Positions 27,001 through 34,515 of a stretch of DNA of 64,000 bases are shown piece by piece (positions within the stretch are counted from its first letter, which is position 1; each line of letters begins with the position of its first letter). The notes below the pieces were generated by a model, which ran no database searches, was not told where the DNA came from, and was given only the letters and a program-made list of their open reading frames with translations. The translations under genes and the position numbers were made by a program. This DNA is from JABFRG01 sp038210445 (GTDB taxonomy: Bacteria; Myxococcota_A; Polyangia; Polyangiales; Polyangiaceae): NCBI GenBank assembly GCA_038210445.1, contig JBBQWQ010000002.1, forward strand, positions 266,659 through 330,658. Direction: 5' to 3'.

Positions 27001-27935
27001 TGTTCGCCCGCAGGGAAGACCGGCCGCGCCAGCTCGAGCTCGCCTCGCGCTGGACCGACGCCCCGCTCGACTCGCCGATGAACGGCACGCCGGTTGTGTA
27101 TCCGTCGGGCGTGGGCGCGGTGGGCCAGAAGGTGTTCATTGGCGACGCAGACGGCACGCTCTGGCGCTTCGACCTCTCGTCGCCCAACCCCAACAAGTGG
27201 GAGGCCTCGCTCTTCCTCGACACCCAGGCGCCGGCCGGCAGCGGCGCGGCAGAAGACAACGGCCAGGCGATTTCCGTCACGCCGGTACTCTCCACCGACG
27301 ACGCAGGTCGCCTGGTGGTCTCCGTCGCCACCGGCGATCAGGAAGACCTCACCGCCCCCACCGGCGTCGACAACTTCGTCTACTCGGTAACCGAGACCTT
27401 CCAGGCCACGACCGGCGCTCAGGCCAAGGTGAATTGGTACAAGGCTCTGACCGGCGGCGAGCGCATTACCGGCCCCATGGCGGTGTTCGATGGACTGCAC
27501 ATTTTCGCCACCTACACGCCTCCTTCCACGTCTGCGGCCGCCTGCAGCCCGGGCCAGGCCAACGTCTACCAGTGGATGTACACCACCCCTGCCGACGGCT
27601 CGCAGATCCAAAAGGGCGGCATGCCGGTGCCTTTCCCCGCGGGATCACCCGCCGATTCGAACGCCAACAACCCGACCGCGGGCATCTACAACATGGGTAC
27701 CGATCTGGTGCCTGGTGTGTCGATTCGCTCGCTCCAGGCTTGTAGCTCCGCCAACATCGACGACTACGCGCTCGGAATGCCGCCCTCGGTGGCCTCGCAG
27801 TGGGGCGGCTATGAGCTGGTCATTCCGCAGTCGAAGAATGGTAGCGTAAAGGGCACCACTTCCAAGAAGACGGTGACCATGCCTTCCCTGAAACGCCCCA
27901 CGCGCATCGACTCGTGGGCGCACATCGCCGACTGA
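24054..27935 (+). CDS. pilY1: PilY1-like type IV pilus tip adhesin
   Basis: A 1293-residue secreted protein. A signal peptide (about 25 residues, ending AAA|QK) is followed by a von Willebrand A-like domain whose metal site begins LLLVDTSGSM (about residues 37-46) and continues with the strand YIILLTDGAPN near 300. The C-terminal half (from about 680) is the PilY1/PilC-type beta-propeller, with LYVSSIDGLLHAFKSDET, YYALDVTNP and the calcium-loop-like segment GDADGTLWRFDL. PilY1 sits at the pilus tip and affects pilus dynamics, adhesion and surface sensing. Its stop overlaps the start of a small lipoprotein gene by one base, so the operon continues. This recognition is strong from layout, motifs and neighbours. 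Confidence 0.9.
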   Translation: MKHSKLRTVGLGIAILLLGAPAAAQKSKAGTSKNEMPNVLLLVDTSGSMEKMPDGSAATCGVNVTPNRWGSLVQALTGNLQPYYSCASQTRSGTAFTGEFGSSIYDNGYFLPFNRPLTGTSLSAMCGLTHQGSNLNQKLVDATTWSWGAPNSCNFDQADDGQLDIAKDLVRFGLMTFDNLPDKSTNAAGMWSYYVGSAKQGQLPACSAVDYELGARNDNAPDWEGRLVRFPKKNAKLKDVRKQNGELQDVLRSMRPYGGTPIDAMMDDAKDYLWNDMGDADDAASDGSTKGGTACREEYIILLTDGAPNLDMRTACQAAGGNCPYPKKAYETANDLNTAYGAKARVKTYVIGFSVNDTGPSSFPLGQATCRGWYDTVTASSPPANKAADFATACTALAPASGTAAAACCTLNQISVNGNGGPAFFAESQADLAAAMAKILGGIAKGDTTRTIPSYAGVSGANSSSATFLASFDPQPVDPWLGNISRERLQCDLVSGSPTFGKRVAVTPTQAAGDDFGFVLEKQNLAGKRNVLLVNPSDIAAGKVDGGITLRPNAPTSAGSALDGFVAETSTQKFGSATISTAFSTFFDDRVFETTNRTCPRSRDPLNVAVPALSALECAKVGLGFTLAQASGLTFGGYDFSKYRCPWDTTSSSYKCKPMGAVFHANPIYVGAPAAPLRDETYQDFARMYKTRPATLYVSSIDGLLHAFKSDETDATAKPNIEMWSFVPPAALKRLATNMPLANQIIHDGQPVARDVVFERTVSTVTPGSYGTGTNAGKLWHTVLIGSFGEGSRGYYALDVTNPGPGTYDAGTAGAGSDTWKVAALKSTTERWPDGDSAQGDRIPGPQFLWQMVDVPDASGAGPAGPKVGKDNANRDRYSMFGKVSATPAIATLFFDPSTSGTGAAKEVAVAILPGGYEDDAASGKCNRALSTYSPPSGMVANRSDSAFTPRTKVRKWGSNCSDAVPGRSLSIVRLDTGEVVRVFARREDRPRQLELASRWTDAPLDSPMNGTPVVYPSGVGAVGQKVFIGDADGTLWRFDLSSPNPNKWEASLFLDTQAPAGSGAAEDNGQAISVTPVLSTDDAGRLVVSVATGDQEDLTAPTGVDNFVYSVTETFQATTGAQAKVNWYKALTGGERITGPMAVFDGLHIFATYTPPSTSAAACSPGQANVYQWMYTTPADGSQIQKGGMPVPFPAGSPADSNANNPTAGIYNMGTDLVPGVSIRSLQACSSANIDDYALGMPPSVASQWGGYELVIPQSKNGSVKGTTSKKTVTMPSLKRPTRIDSWAHIAD

Positions 27936-28438
27936 TGCGATCGTTCGTCATTCTCGCCGGGGCGCTGGCCTCGTTCGGCGCTGGCGCCTGCAAGGGCCAC
28001 GACGAGGCGCCCCTGCCTCCGGTGGCCTCGGCACCGGCGCGCAGCGATCACCTCGACCCCAACGAGCTTCTCGAAGGCAAAGACAACGCGTTCGCGCTCG
28101 CACTCCCGCGGGACTTGAAGGTGACCTTTCGCTTCGCCGACAGCGTGCAGGCCGACGGCATCGTCCCTATGGAGGGCGTGTCGAATTTCTTTCGGCAGCG
28201 CGTGCGCGACGGCAGCATCCAGGTGGGCGCCAGCGAGACGCGCTTCGAGAAGGTGCGGGTGCCCGGCGAACCGGGTCGGTTGCTTCGCATCCGCCTCACC
28301 GCCGAGCGGAATATCTGCCACGCTGTCATCGACGACGTGACGCCGCCGCCGGACATGACCGGTAGCCAGGAAGACCGCATGAAGCAGGTGGGGCTCACGC
28401 CCGACGGCAAGCTTCTCGACAAGAGCCACATGCAGTAG
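27935..28438 (+). CDS. Small lipoprotein at the end of the pilin operon
   Basis: A 167-residue predicted lipoprotein, with signal peptide MRSFVILAGALASFGAGAC and lipid-site C19. The mature part has a short Pro/Ala linker and a compact domain (about residues 55-150: NAFALALPRDLKVTF, VSNFFRQRVRDGSIQVGAS, RLLRIRLTAERNICHAVIDD). I recognise no family. ATG at 27935 shares its A with the PilY1 stop codon, so translation is coupled. It may help secrete or anchor pilus tip components; that role is inferred from context only. Confidence 0.7.
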   Translation: MRSFVILAGALASFGAGACKGHDEAPLPPVASAPARSDHLDPNELLEGKDNAFALALPRDLKVTFRFADSVQADGIVPMEGVSNFFRQRVRDGSIQVGASETRFEKVRVPGEPGRLLRIRLTAERNICHAVIDDVTPPPDMTGSQEDRMKQVGLTPDGKLLDKSHMQ

Positions 28439-28491
28439 GCAGCGCCCGTGCGTTGACACCGAAGCGGAACGAGACTTCACTCTCACCGCCT

Positions 28492-29625
28492 ATGGGCCGC
28501 CTCACTTCGCTCCTCGTCGTCTTGGGGCTCGGCGCGTGCACCGAAGCGGAGCCGGCGCCCGCATGCACGCCGCAAGAGCTGGTGGTGGTGGCGAGCGACT
28601 ACGCGTCCAGCGGCGTGGGCGGCCTTGCAGGTACGCGGTGCGATCTCAAGTTCGGTGCCGATCTTGGCAAGGATCCCTTGCTGGTAAGGAGCCGCGGCCG
28701 AACGTTCTTGCTCGCCCGCGGCATCAACGATCTGGCGGTCGAGCTCGACGGCAGCTGCGGGTTTCCCATCTCCAAGCGATCCATCGCGTCCGAGGGCGCC
28801 GTGGGGAGCTCGAACCCCCAAGACCTGGCGGTCACCGAGGCAGGCGCGCTCTGGGTGCCCAAGTTCTTCCGCCCGGAGATCACCATCGTCTCACCCGACG
28901 GCCGCGCTCCCACCTCGGCCGATCGCATCGACCTCTCGTCGTACGATGCCGACGGCAACCCCAACGCCAGCGCGATTCGCATCCTCACGGTGGGCGGACG
29001 CGAGAAGGCGTTCGTCGCGCTCGAGCGCCTCGACAACCGCGACCCGGCCTTGCCCGCGACGCAGACCGCGCTTCTCCTGCGCATCGACGTGGCAACGCGA
29101 GCCACCGAGAGGGTCAGCGAGCTCGCCGGCAGAAATCCGTTCGGTCTCATGGTGGAGGCCGACGGCGCGCTGTACCTGGCGGCGCCCGGCAGTTTCAATC
29201 GCACCGGCGAGCCCGACGCCGGCATCGTGCGCTACGAGCCGGAGACCGGCACCTCGCGGCTGGTGGTGGGCGAGTCTGCGCTGGGCGGAAGCGTGGTGCA
29301 GATCGCCATCGACGGCACCTGCGGCGCCGCCATCGTCGCCGACCCGACGCCGGACGTGAATCGCACCGCCGTCGTGCTCTTCGACGCGAGCACCGGTGCC
29401 GCACTGCAAACGTACGCGGCTCCGCTCTATGGCCCCACCACCGGCTACGATCTCCAGGGTCTGGCCTTCACCGAGACGACGCTGTTCGTCGGAGATCGAA
29501 GGCGCGGCGATGGTGGCTATCCGGTGCATCGCTTTCCCCGCCTCGCGGGCTGCCGCGTAGGGTCTGAAGGCGAGCCCGCACGCATGAGCCAAAAGCCGGT
29601 GGCCTTCCTCCCCGCACAACGTTGA
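28492..29625 (+). CDS. Lipoprotein, beta-propeller-like
   Basis: A 377-residue lipoprotein with a clear lipobox LGAC (C16). From about residue 25 the sequence is a run of short strands in a repeated layout (DPLLVRSRGRTFLLARGIN, GALWVPKFFRPEITIVSPDG, GALYLAAPGSFNRTGEPDAG, TTLFVGDRRRGDGG). This resembles surface beta-propellers of the YncE/SMP-30-like kind. I can name no enzyme signature. It follows the pilin-linked lipoprotein gene by 53 bases and precedes the flippase by 34, all on the same strand. TTG at 28453 would add 13 residues and spoil the signal peptide, so ATG at 28492 is used. Confidence 0.68.
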   Translation: MGRLTSLLVVLGLGACTEAEPAPACTPQELVVVASDYASSGVGGLAGTRCDLKFGADLGKDPLLVRSRGRTFLLARGINDLAVELDGSCGFPISKRSIASEGAVGSSNPQDLAVTEAGALWVPKFFRPEITIVSPDGRAPTSADRIDLSSYDADGNPNASAIRILTVGGREKAFVALERLDNRDPALPATQTALLLRIDVATRATERVSELAGRNPFGLMVEADGALYLAAPGSFNRTGEPDAGIVRYEPETGTSRLVVGESALGGSVVQIAIDGTCGAAIVADPTPDVNRTAVVLFDASTGAALQTYAAPLYGPTTGYDLQGLAFTETTLFVGDRRRGDGGYPVHRFPRLAGCRVGSEGEPARMSQKPVAFLPAQR

Positions 29626-29659
29626 CCCGGCGCGCGAATTCCACGACACTGCCGCGGCT

Positions 29660-31213
29660 TTGAGCGCCGAAGAGAAACAGCCGGAGAACGCCGCGGCGGA
29701 AGGTCAGAACGCTGGCCGCGGCGGCATCGCGATCCTCTTCGCCAAGGTGTTCTTCATCCTCACCGGGCTTGTCCAGCAAGCGCTCCTCTCCAGAGTCATC
29801 GGTCAGGACGGCTATGGCGCGCTGTCGCGAGTTCTCGCGGCGGCGAACATCCCCAACAACGTGGTGGTATCGGGCTCCATCCAGGCGATGAGCCGCACCG
29901 TGAGCCAATCGGGCAAGGACGATCAGGCGGCATTTCGCTCCGCGATGCGCCTGCACGTGCCGCTCGCGCTCTTCCTGGGTGGAGCGTTCGCCATGGCCGC
30001 GCCGTTCTACGCGAGCTTCCAGGGTACGCGAGAGATCACGCTGCCGCTGGTGGTCATGGCGGTGGTGCTCACCATCTACAGCGTGTACGCGCCCATGGTC
30101 GGGGCGATCAACGGCCGGCGAAAGTTCCTCCAGCAAGCCACCCTCGACATCACCGCAGCCACGTTGCGTACCGTGGGCCTCGCCGGCGCGGGGTACGTCT
30201 TCTTGCGGCGCGGTCTCGACGGCACCCTGGGCGCCACCTCCGGAGCGGCCGTCGCCATCAGCTGTGTGCTGCCGCTGGCGCTCCTGTTTTCCCGGGCACT
30301 CCGTCGCCCACGCGACGGCTCGAAGTATACGTTCGATGCGCGCGCGTACCTGATCGCGCTGCTCCCCCTGGCGCTCATTCAACTGGGCACCAACGTGCTG
30401 ATGCAGGTCGACATCATGCTCCTGGGGAGCTTTCTGTCGAAGGCGTCGGCGACCAGCGGGCTGCCGAATCCCGGCAAATCGGCCAACGAATGGGTGGGCG
30501 TGTACCGCTCCTGCCAGCTCTTCGCCTTCCTGCCCTACCAGCTTCTGGTCAGCATCACCCAGGTGCTGTTTCCCATGGTGGCCAAGGCACACGCCAACAA
30601 CGACGCCGCCGGAGTGCGCGCCTACGTGGAGCGCGGCGCCCGCATCGGGGTCATCGCGGGCGGTCTCATGGTGGGCGTCATCGTCGCCATCCCCGGACCG
30701 GTCATCGGCATTCTCTACCCGGCAGAAATGGCCGCGCGCGGCGCCGCCACGCTGCGCATCCTTGCTTGCGGGCACGGCCTCTTCGCGCTCATGGGCATCG
30801 CCATGACCGTGCTGGCCAGCCTGGGCCGCGAGCGCCTGGGCGCCTTCATCAGCGGCGGCGCCATCCTGATCTCGATGGTTGCACTCTACACCTTCGCCCG
30901 CCCCCGCGCCTTCGGCGAAGACCAGCTCATCGGCACCGCCATCGCCACCGCCATCGCCCTGGCGGTCGCCTTCGTCGCCGCCGCCTCAGCCGTACGCCGC
31001 CTCGCCGGCAGCTTCATACCCTGGCTCACCGCAGCCCGCGTCGCCTTCGCCGTCGGCCTGCTGGTCGCGGTCGGCGATCGCGTTCCCCACGGCGGCAAGC
31101 TCCTCACCATCGCCACCGCCGCCGGCCTCGGCCTCCTCTACCTCGTCGCCCTCCTGCTCACCCGAGAGCTGACCCGCGAAGACGCCAAGCTCCTCCGCTC
31201 ACTGCGCAAGTAA
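29660..31213 (+). CDS. Lipid-linked oligosaccharide flippase (Wzx/MATE-like polysaccharide exporter)
   Basis: A 517-residue inner-membrane protein with about 13-14 hydrophobic segments. The N-terminus shows the polysaccharide-synthase/Wzx pattern: GGIAILFAKVFFILTGLVQQ, then SRVIGQDGYGALSRVLAAAN. Further in are FLPYQLLVSITQVLFPMVAK and MGIAMTVLASLGRERLG, at positions normal for the MVF/Wzx superfamily. It probably flips lipid-linked sugars for O-antigen or exopolysaccharide. No glycosyltransferases lie nearby, so the substrate cannot be assigned. The apparent start is TTG at 29660; no ATG exists before the first membrane segment. It ends in the repeat-rich convergent spacer. Confidence 0.8.
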   Translation: MSAEEKQPENAAAEGQNAGRGGIAILFAKVFFILTGLVQQALLSRVIGQDGYGALSRVLAAANIPNNVVVSGSIQAMSRTVSQSGKDDQAAFRSAMRLHVPLALFLGGAFAMAAPFYASFQGTREITLPLVVMAVVLTIYSVYAPMVGAINGRRKFLQQATLDITAATLRTVGLAGAGYVFLRRGLDGTLGATSGAAVAISCVLPLALLFSRALRRPRDGSKYTFDARAYLIALLPLALIQLGTNVLMQVDIMLLGSFLSKASATSGLPNPGKSANEWVGVYRSCQLFAFLPYQLLVSITQVLFPMVAKAHANNDAAGVRAYVERGARIGVIAGGLMVGVIVAIPGPVIGILYPAEMAARGAATLRILACGHGLFALMGIAMTVLASLGRERLGAFISGGAILISMVALYTFARPRAFGEDQLIGTAIATAIALAVAFVAAASAVRRLAGSFIPWLTAARVAFAVGLLVAVGDRVPHGGKLLTIATAAGLGLLYLVALLLTRELTREDAKLLRSLRK

Positions 31214-31217
31214 CCCC

Positions 31218-31278
31218 GAGCTGCGACTCTCTCGCGAGCGAGCGAGCGAGCGAGCGAAGCAAGCTGCGGCTCTCCCGC
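31218..31278. repeat. Direct repeats flanking a CGAG microsatellite
   Basis: GAGCTGCGACTCTCTCGC (31218-31235) recurs as AAGCTGCGGCTCTCCCGC (31261-31278), and between them are five tandem CGAG units (31235-31254). All lie just after the flippase stop codon. This stretch has no coding sense. Confidence 0.7.
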
Positions 31279-31298
31279 ACATACCGTCGACACTTCGC

Positions 31299-31425
31299 AG
31301 AGAGCGCAGCGGAATTCGGGCGAGAGCGAGCGCGGCCTAGGAGGGTCGCGCGGAGCGAACTCCTGTTCGTGAGCACGCCCGACGACGGCCCCGCGAAGCT
31401 ATCGCCCGAATTCCGCGCGCTCTCT
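31299..31425. repeat. Long near-perfect inverted repeat in a convergent spacer
   Basis: The left arm spans 31299-31323 (begins AGAGAGCGC, ends GAATTCGGGCGA). The right arm spans 31402-31425 (begins TCGCCCGAATTC, ends GCGCTCTCT). They pair fully except for one extra A in the left arm, giving a 24-bp stem with a 78-base loop. The loop contains copy 2 of the dispersed repeat. The element ends at the stop codon of the FHA/sigma-54 gene. It could act as a two-way terminator or be a small element with terminal inverted repeats (MITE-like); I see no target duplication. Confidence 0.8.
31337..31377. repeat. Copy 2 of the dispersed intergenic repeat
   Basis: AGGAG, a short CGCGCGGA-containing link and CGAACTCCTGTTCGTGA match copy 1 at 16901-16938, with a 3-base insertion and a few substitutions. 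Both copies lie between convergent genes. Confidence 0.6.
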
Positions 31426-33043
31426 AGAATTCGCCGAGGGAACCGGCGGTCCCGCCCGAATTGGGACCACCGCTGCCCTTGAGGCCGTGCTTCTGAACGA
31501 GCTTGTGGAGGTACATGCGGTCCATGGCAGCGAGGCGCGCGGCGCGGCTCATGTTGCCCTGCGCCTCGTCGAGCAGCCCTACGATGTAGGCGCGCTCGAA
31601 GGCGTCGATGGCGGTTTCCTTGGCCACGCGGAAGGGGTGGCGCTTCTCGTTCTTCGATTCCGATTCCCGCGGCGCAGGCTCGCCGATTTCGGAGAAGGCG
31701 CTCTTGAGCACCACTGCGCGCTCGACGTAGTTGCGGAGCTCGCGCACGTTGCCGGGCCAGTCGTGACGGCCCATGTCGGCGAGGATCTCTTTGGGGAAGA
31801 GGCGCTCTTCTTCGGGGACGCCGAGGGTGTTGAGGAACACGCGCACGAGCGTGAGAAGGTCTTCGAGGCGCTCGCGGAGCGCGGGCACGCGCACACTGAT
31901 GACCGCCAAGCGGAAGTAAAGGTCTTCGCGGAAGCGGCCCTTGTTGACCTCGCGATCGAGCTCGCGATTGGTGGCGGAGATGACCCGCACGTCGATGCGG
32001 CGCGGGCGGGTTTCGCCGACCCGGCGCACTTCCTTGGCTTCGAGGGCACGGAGCAGCTTGGGCTGGAGCTCGAGCGGGAGCTCACCGATTTCGTCGAGGA
32101 ACACCGTGCCGGTGTTGGCGGCCTCGAAGGCGCCCACGCGATCGCGGTCGGCGCCGGTGAACGAGCCGCGCACGTGCCCAAAGAGCTCGCTTTCGATGAG
32201 CTGCGGCGAGATGGCGCCGCAGTCGACGATGACGAAAGGCTTGTTGGCGCGGGGGCCGCGGCGCACGATTTCGGTGGCGACCAGCTCTTTGCCGGTACCG
32301 CTCTCGCCCTGGATGAGGACGTTGATCTCGCTCTGCGCGACGCGCTCGAGGAGCGCGAAGAGCTTGCGCATGGCCACGCTATGGCCAGCGAGTTGACCGA
32401 ACGCCGGCGCCACCGGGAGCTCGACCGCACGACCGGTCTCGGCGGCGGTGACCCGAAGCGTGGAGGCGCCGAGGGTGATGATGCCGGTGGCCCCGAGCTC
32501 TGCGTCGCGAACCCGCACGCCGTCGAGGCGGGTGCCGTTGCGAGACGAGGAGTCGACCACACGCCAGACGGTACCGTCGCGGTGAATGCGGCAGTGGAAG
32601 CGAGACACCGCGCGGTCGGTCAGGACCACGTCGTTGGACGGATGCGAGCCGATGCGGCACTCGTCGCCGTCGTGAACCAAGCTCTTGCCCGAGGGCTGTC
32701 CGCCGTCGCGCTCGACCATGATCATGAGACGCGGCAAGGCCACGTGCTCTACGAGCTGCGGAATCGTCGCAGCGGCTTCGCGGAATTCGGGAAGTCGGGC
32801 GGACGGCGGCCCAAGGGCCATCGCCTGGACACCGATCTCTTCGATGAAGGCGGGCGGCGGCTCCGTCTCTGCGGAGCGCGGGGGTTGCGCGAGCCCTCCC
32901 TGCGCCGGGGGCGGAAGGGGCGCGCGCGTCGAGTCGGTCGCTCCCTCCGGCGGGCGCGGCCGGGGTGGCGCGCTCGGACGGGGGAACGCCGGAGGAGTCG
33001 GGGGGACCGGCCGTCGGGTGTTCGACACGAGTGTGCTTAGCAT
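31424..33043 (-). CDS. FHA-domain sigma-54-dependent transcriptional activator
   Basis: A 539-residue activator. A Pro-rich N-terminus is followed by a forkhead-associated domain at about 104-195 (CRIGSHPSNDVVL, VSRFHCRI, SSRNGTRLDG). This domain binds phosphothreonine, so the protein is likely controlled by a Ser/Thr kinase rather than by a histidine kinase. The AAA+ domain has Walker A GESGTGKE, Walker B VFLDEIGEL and a sigma-54 loop reading GSFTGA instead of GAFTGA. A Fis-type helix-turn-helix closes it (MSRAARLAAMDRMYLHKLVQKH). FHA-sigma-54 activators are abundant in myxobacteria, where they control development. ATG at 33043 has GGAG upstream; ATG at 33073 adds 10 residues. Target promoters are unknown, but one strong candidate sigma-54 promoter lies at 44423. 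Confidence 0.88.
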   Translation of the reverse strand: MLSTLVSNTRRPVPPTPPAFPRPSAPPRPRPPEGATDSTRAPLPPPAQGGLAQPPRSAETEPPPAFIEEIGVQAMALGPPSARLPEFREAAATIPQLVEHVALPRLMIMVERDGGQPSGKSLVHDGDECRIGSHPSNDVVLTDRAVSRFHCRIHRDGTVWRVVDSSSRNGTRLDGVRVRDAELGATGIITLGASTLRVTAAETGRAVELPVAPAFGQLAGHSVAMRKLFALLERVAQSEINVLIQGESGTGKELVATEIVRRGPRANKPFVIVDCGAISPQLIESELFGHVRGSFTGADRDRVGAFEAANTGTVFLDEIGELPLELQPKLLRALEAKEVRRVGETRPRRIDVRVISATNRELDREVNKGRFREDLYFRLAVISVRVPALRERLEDLLTLVRVFLNTLGVPEEERLFPKEILADMGRHDWPGNVRELRNYVERAVVLKSAFSEIGEPAPRESESKNEKRHPFRVAKETAIDAFERAYIVGLLDEAQGNMSRAARLAAMDRMYLHKLVQKHGLKGSGGPNSGGTAGSLGEF

Positions 33044-33184
33044 ACGGGCTTTTGCTCCGGCCGGGCAGACCATTCGACGGAATCCGTCTACGATTTGTCG
33101 TCGCCTGCCTCCGCGAGAGCCCGCGAACTCGCGAGGATTCGCGGGGTAACGTGAAAAATCGGGCGCTCCGCATGCGGCCCACCA

Positions 33185-33274
33185 TCACGCCGCCGCGACG
33201 TCGCCCGCGCCCGCCTCGGGCTCGGTAAACCCGACCACGAGCCATCGGCCCCCGAAGGGATCGGCCCAAGACAC
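33185..33274 (-). pseudogene. Remnant of a VOC/glyoxalase-family gene, C-terminal end only
   Basis: About 29 codons on the minus strand before a stop at 33185 read VSWADPFGGRWLVVGFTEPE and on to a stop. DPFG-x-RW is the usual C-terminal signature of PhnB/glyoxalase-like VOC proteins. Nothing upstream continues the fold, because the intact TonB-like gene ends 8 bases away on the same strand. It therefore looks like the tail of a lost gene in the 238-base spacer 33044-33281. The rest of that spacer shows nothing. Confidence 0.5.
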
Positions 33275-33281
33275 CCGCCTC

Positions 33282-34286
33282 CTACAGCGTGGTGACCCGG
33301 ACGACGTGCGCGTGAACGACCCTTCGCGTATGGGCGCCGATGTCTGCGAGATCGCCCTGGAGCGTGACGCCCGGACCGAAGGGGGTGCCGCCCAAGGAGA
33401 CCTTCGCGGACTTCGGGCCATCGCCCTTTTTGAGCGGGATTCCCGCGACATCAACGCCCAGGCCGGGGTCGGCTCCGCTCGGCAATGCGATGCGCGCATC
33501 GATTTCGATGCGCATCGACAGTGGCCCCTTGCGTCGAAGGGTCTTGCCCTTGAGGGCGGCGAGCGACTGCGCGCCGACCTCGCGCCATGCGTCGTGGCTC
33601 TCGGTGGCGCCCACCGCGGTGAGCGCCACGACCAAGCCGCGCGCGTCGACCGTGATGTCGAAGGTGGCGCGCCCGTTCGCGACGCTTCGGCGCGCGTGAG
33701 TTTCTAGGGCCGCGATGACCGGGCCGTCGGGGCCGAGACCGATGGCAGTGTCGTGGGCCGCCAGATCCGCGCGGAGCATGTTCTCGGTGCGCCGCGAGGC
33801 CTCGCTCTTGCCGTCGGCCGGCGCAACGCCGGCTCCGGGCGCGCCGCTTGGCGCACCGCGCCCGCCGCTGCCGGGCGCGGGCGGCAGATAGAGGGCGCCG
33901 CCGCTCGGCGAGAGACCGAGCTGGGCCAGCGAGAGGTTCGGCTGCGCAGGCAGCGCCGCGGGCGTAGGGCCGGGCTCGGGCGTCGGCGCTGCGGGGGAGA
34001 CCGGCAGGACTGCCTCGGCAGCGAGGGACGCGCCCGACGTCGGGCGTGCCCCCACAGCGGCTCCGGGCGGCGCCGCGGCCGCGGGCGCGGTGACCTTCGT
34101 GGCCATGGCCTCCGGCGCCGCAACGGGCGCAGGCGCGAGCGGCTCGGTCGAGATCTCCACCAGGGGCGCTTCCTCGGCAGGCGGGGCGCCGGGCAGCGCA
34201 GGGCGAACCGCCCGCACCGCGAGCACCAGCATCACGTGCATACCGCACGCAGCTGCCACGGCCCAAAGCGAGCGTCGCGCAATCAT
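33282..34286 (-). CDS. TonB-like membrane-anchored protein, unknown function
   Basis: A 334-residue protein. A short cytoplasmic start (MIARRSLW) is followed by one membrane helix (about residues 8-28) and a Pro/Ala-rich stretch of about 120 residues, the layout of TonB-type envelope-spanning proteins. The C-terminal third contains strands such as GRATFDITVDARGLVVALTAVG and RIEIDARIALPSG, loosely like a TonB C-terminal fold. The stretch ALETHARRSVAN precedes it. No ExbB/ExbD genes are nearby. ATG at 34286 gives the normal short N-terminus; the longer reading from 34370 has no ribosome site. Role unknown; energy transduction or cell-envelope bridging is a guess. Confidence 0.6.
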   Translation of the reverse strand: MIARRSLWAVAAACGMHVMLVLAVRAVRPALPGAPPAEEAPLVEISTEPLAPAPVAAPEAMATKVTAPAAAAPPGAAVGARPTSGASLAAEAVLPVSPAAPTPEPGPTPAALPAQPNLSLAQLGLSPSGGALYLPPAPGSGGRGAPSGAPGAGVAPADGKSEASRRTENMLRADLAAHDTAIGLGPDGPVIAALETHARRSVANGRATFDITVDARGLVVALTAVGATESHDAWREVGAQSLAALKGKTLRRKGPLSMRIEIDARIALPSGADPGLGVDVAGIPLKKGDGPKSAKVSLGGTPFGPGVTLQGDLADIGAHTRRVVHAHVVRVTTL

Positions 34287-34407
34287 GAAGAGGTTCGGCT
34301 CGCCACGGGAGCGATGGGTGTAGCACGGCCCGAAGAGCCGCGAGAGGCGGACCGTGCCTGCGGCGCCCAAGGCTTCGATAGTGTTGCCGTTTTGCGAAAG
34401 CGGCGCG

Positions 34408-34447
34408 CTTCACACTTCTTAATCGACGGCCGCGAACGGTCTTCACA
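34408..34447. promoter_or_regulatory. Direct CTTCACA repeats before the stress operon
   Basis: CTTCACA occurs at 34408-34414 and 34441-34447, 33 bases apart, which is three helical turns, so both lie on one face of the DNA. They precede the start at 34516 by 69-108 bases. They could bind the OmpR-type regulator encoded in the same operon, as in autoregulated Cpx systems; this is inferred only from spacing. Confidence 0.3.
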
Positions 34448-34515
34448 TTGGCCCCGCATCCTTTCCTTCGAACGACGCGGACGCCACGGAGGCGGCTGCG
34501 CTCGAGGAGGTTTTC

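Noticed and set aside
23997..27611. A 1204-codon open frame on the minus strand
   Set aside because: It lies fully opposite pilY1, whose motifs and operon context are clear. Its composition is Arg/Ala/Gly-rich with no domains, as expected for the antisense of a GC-rich gene.
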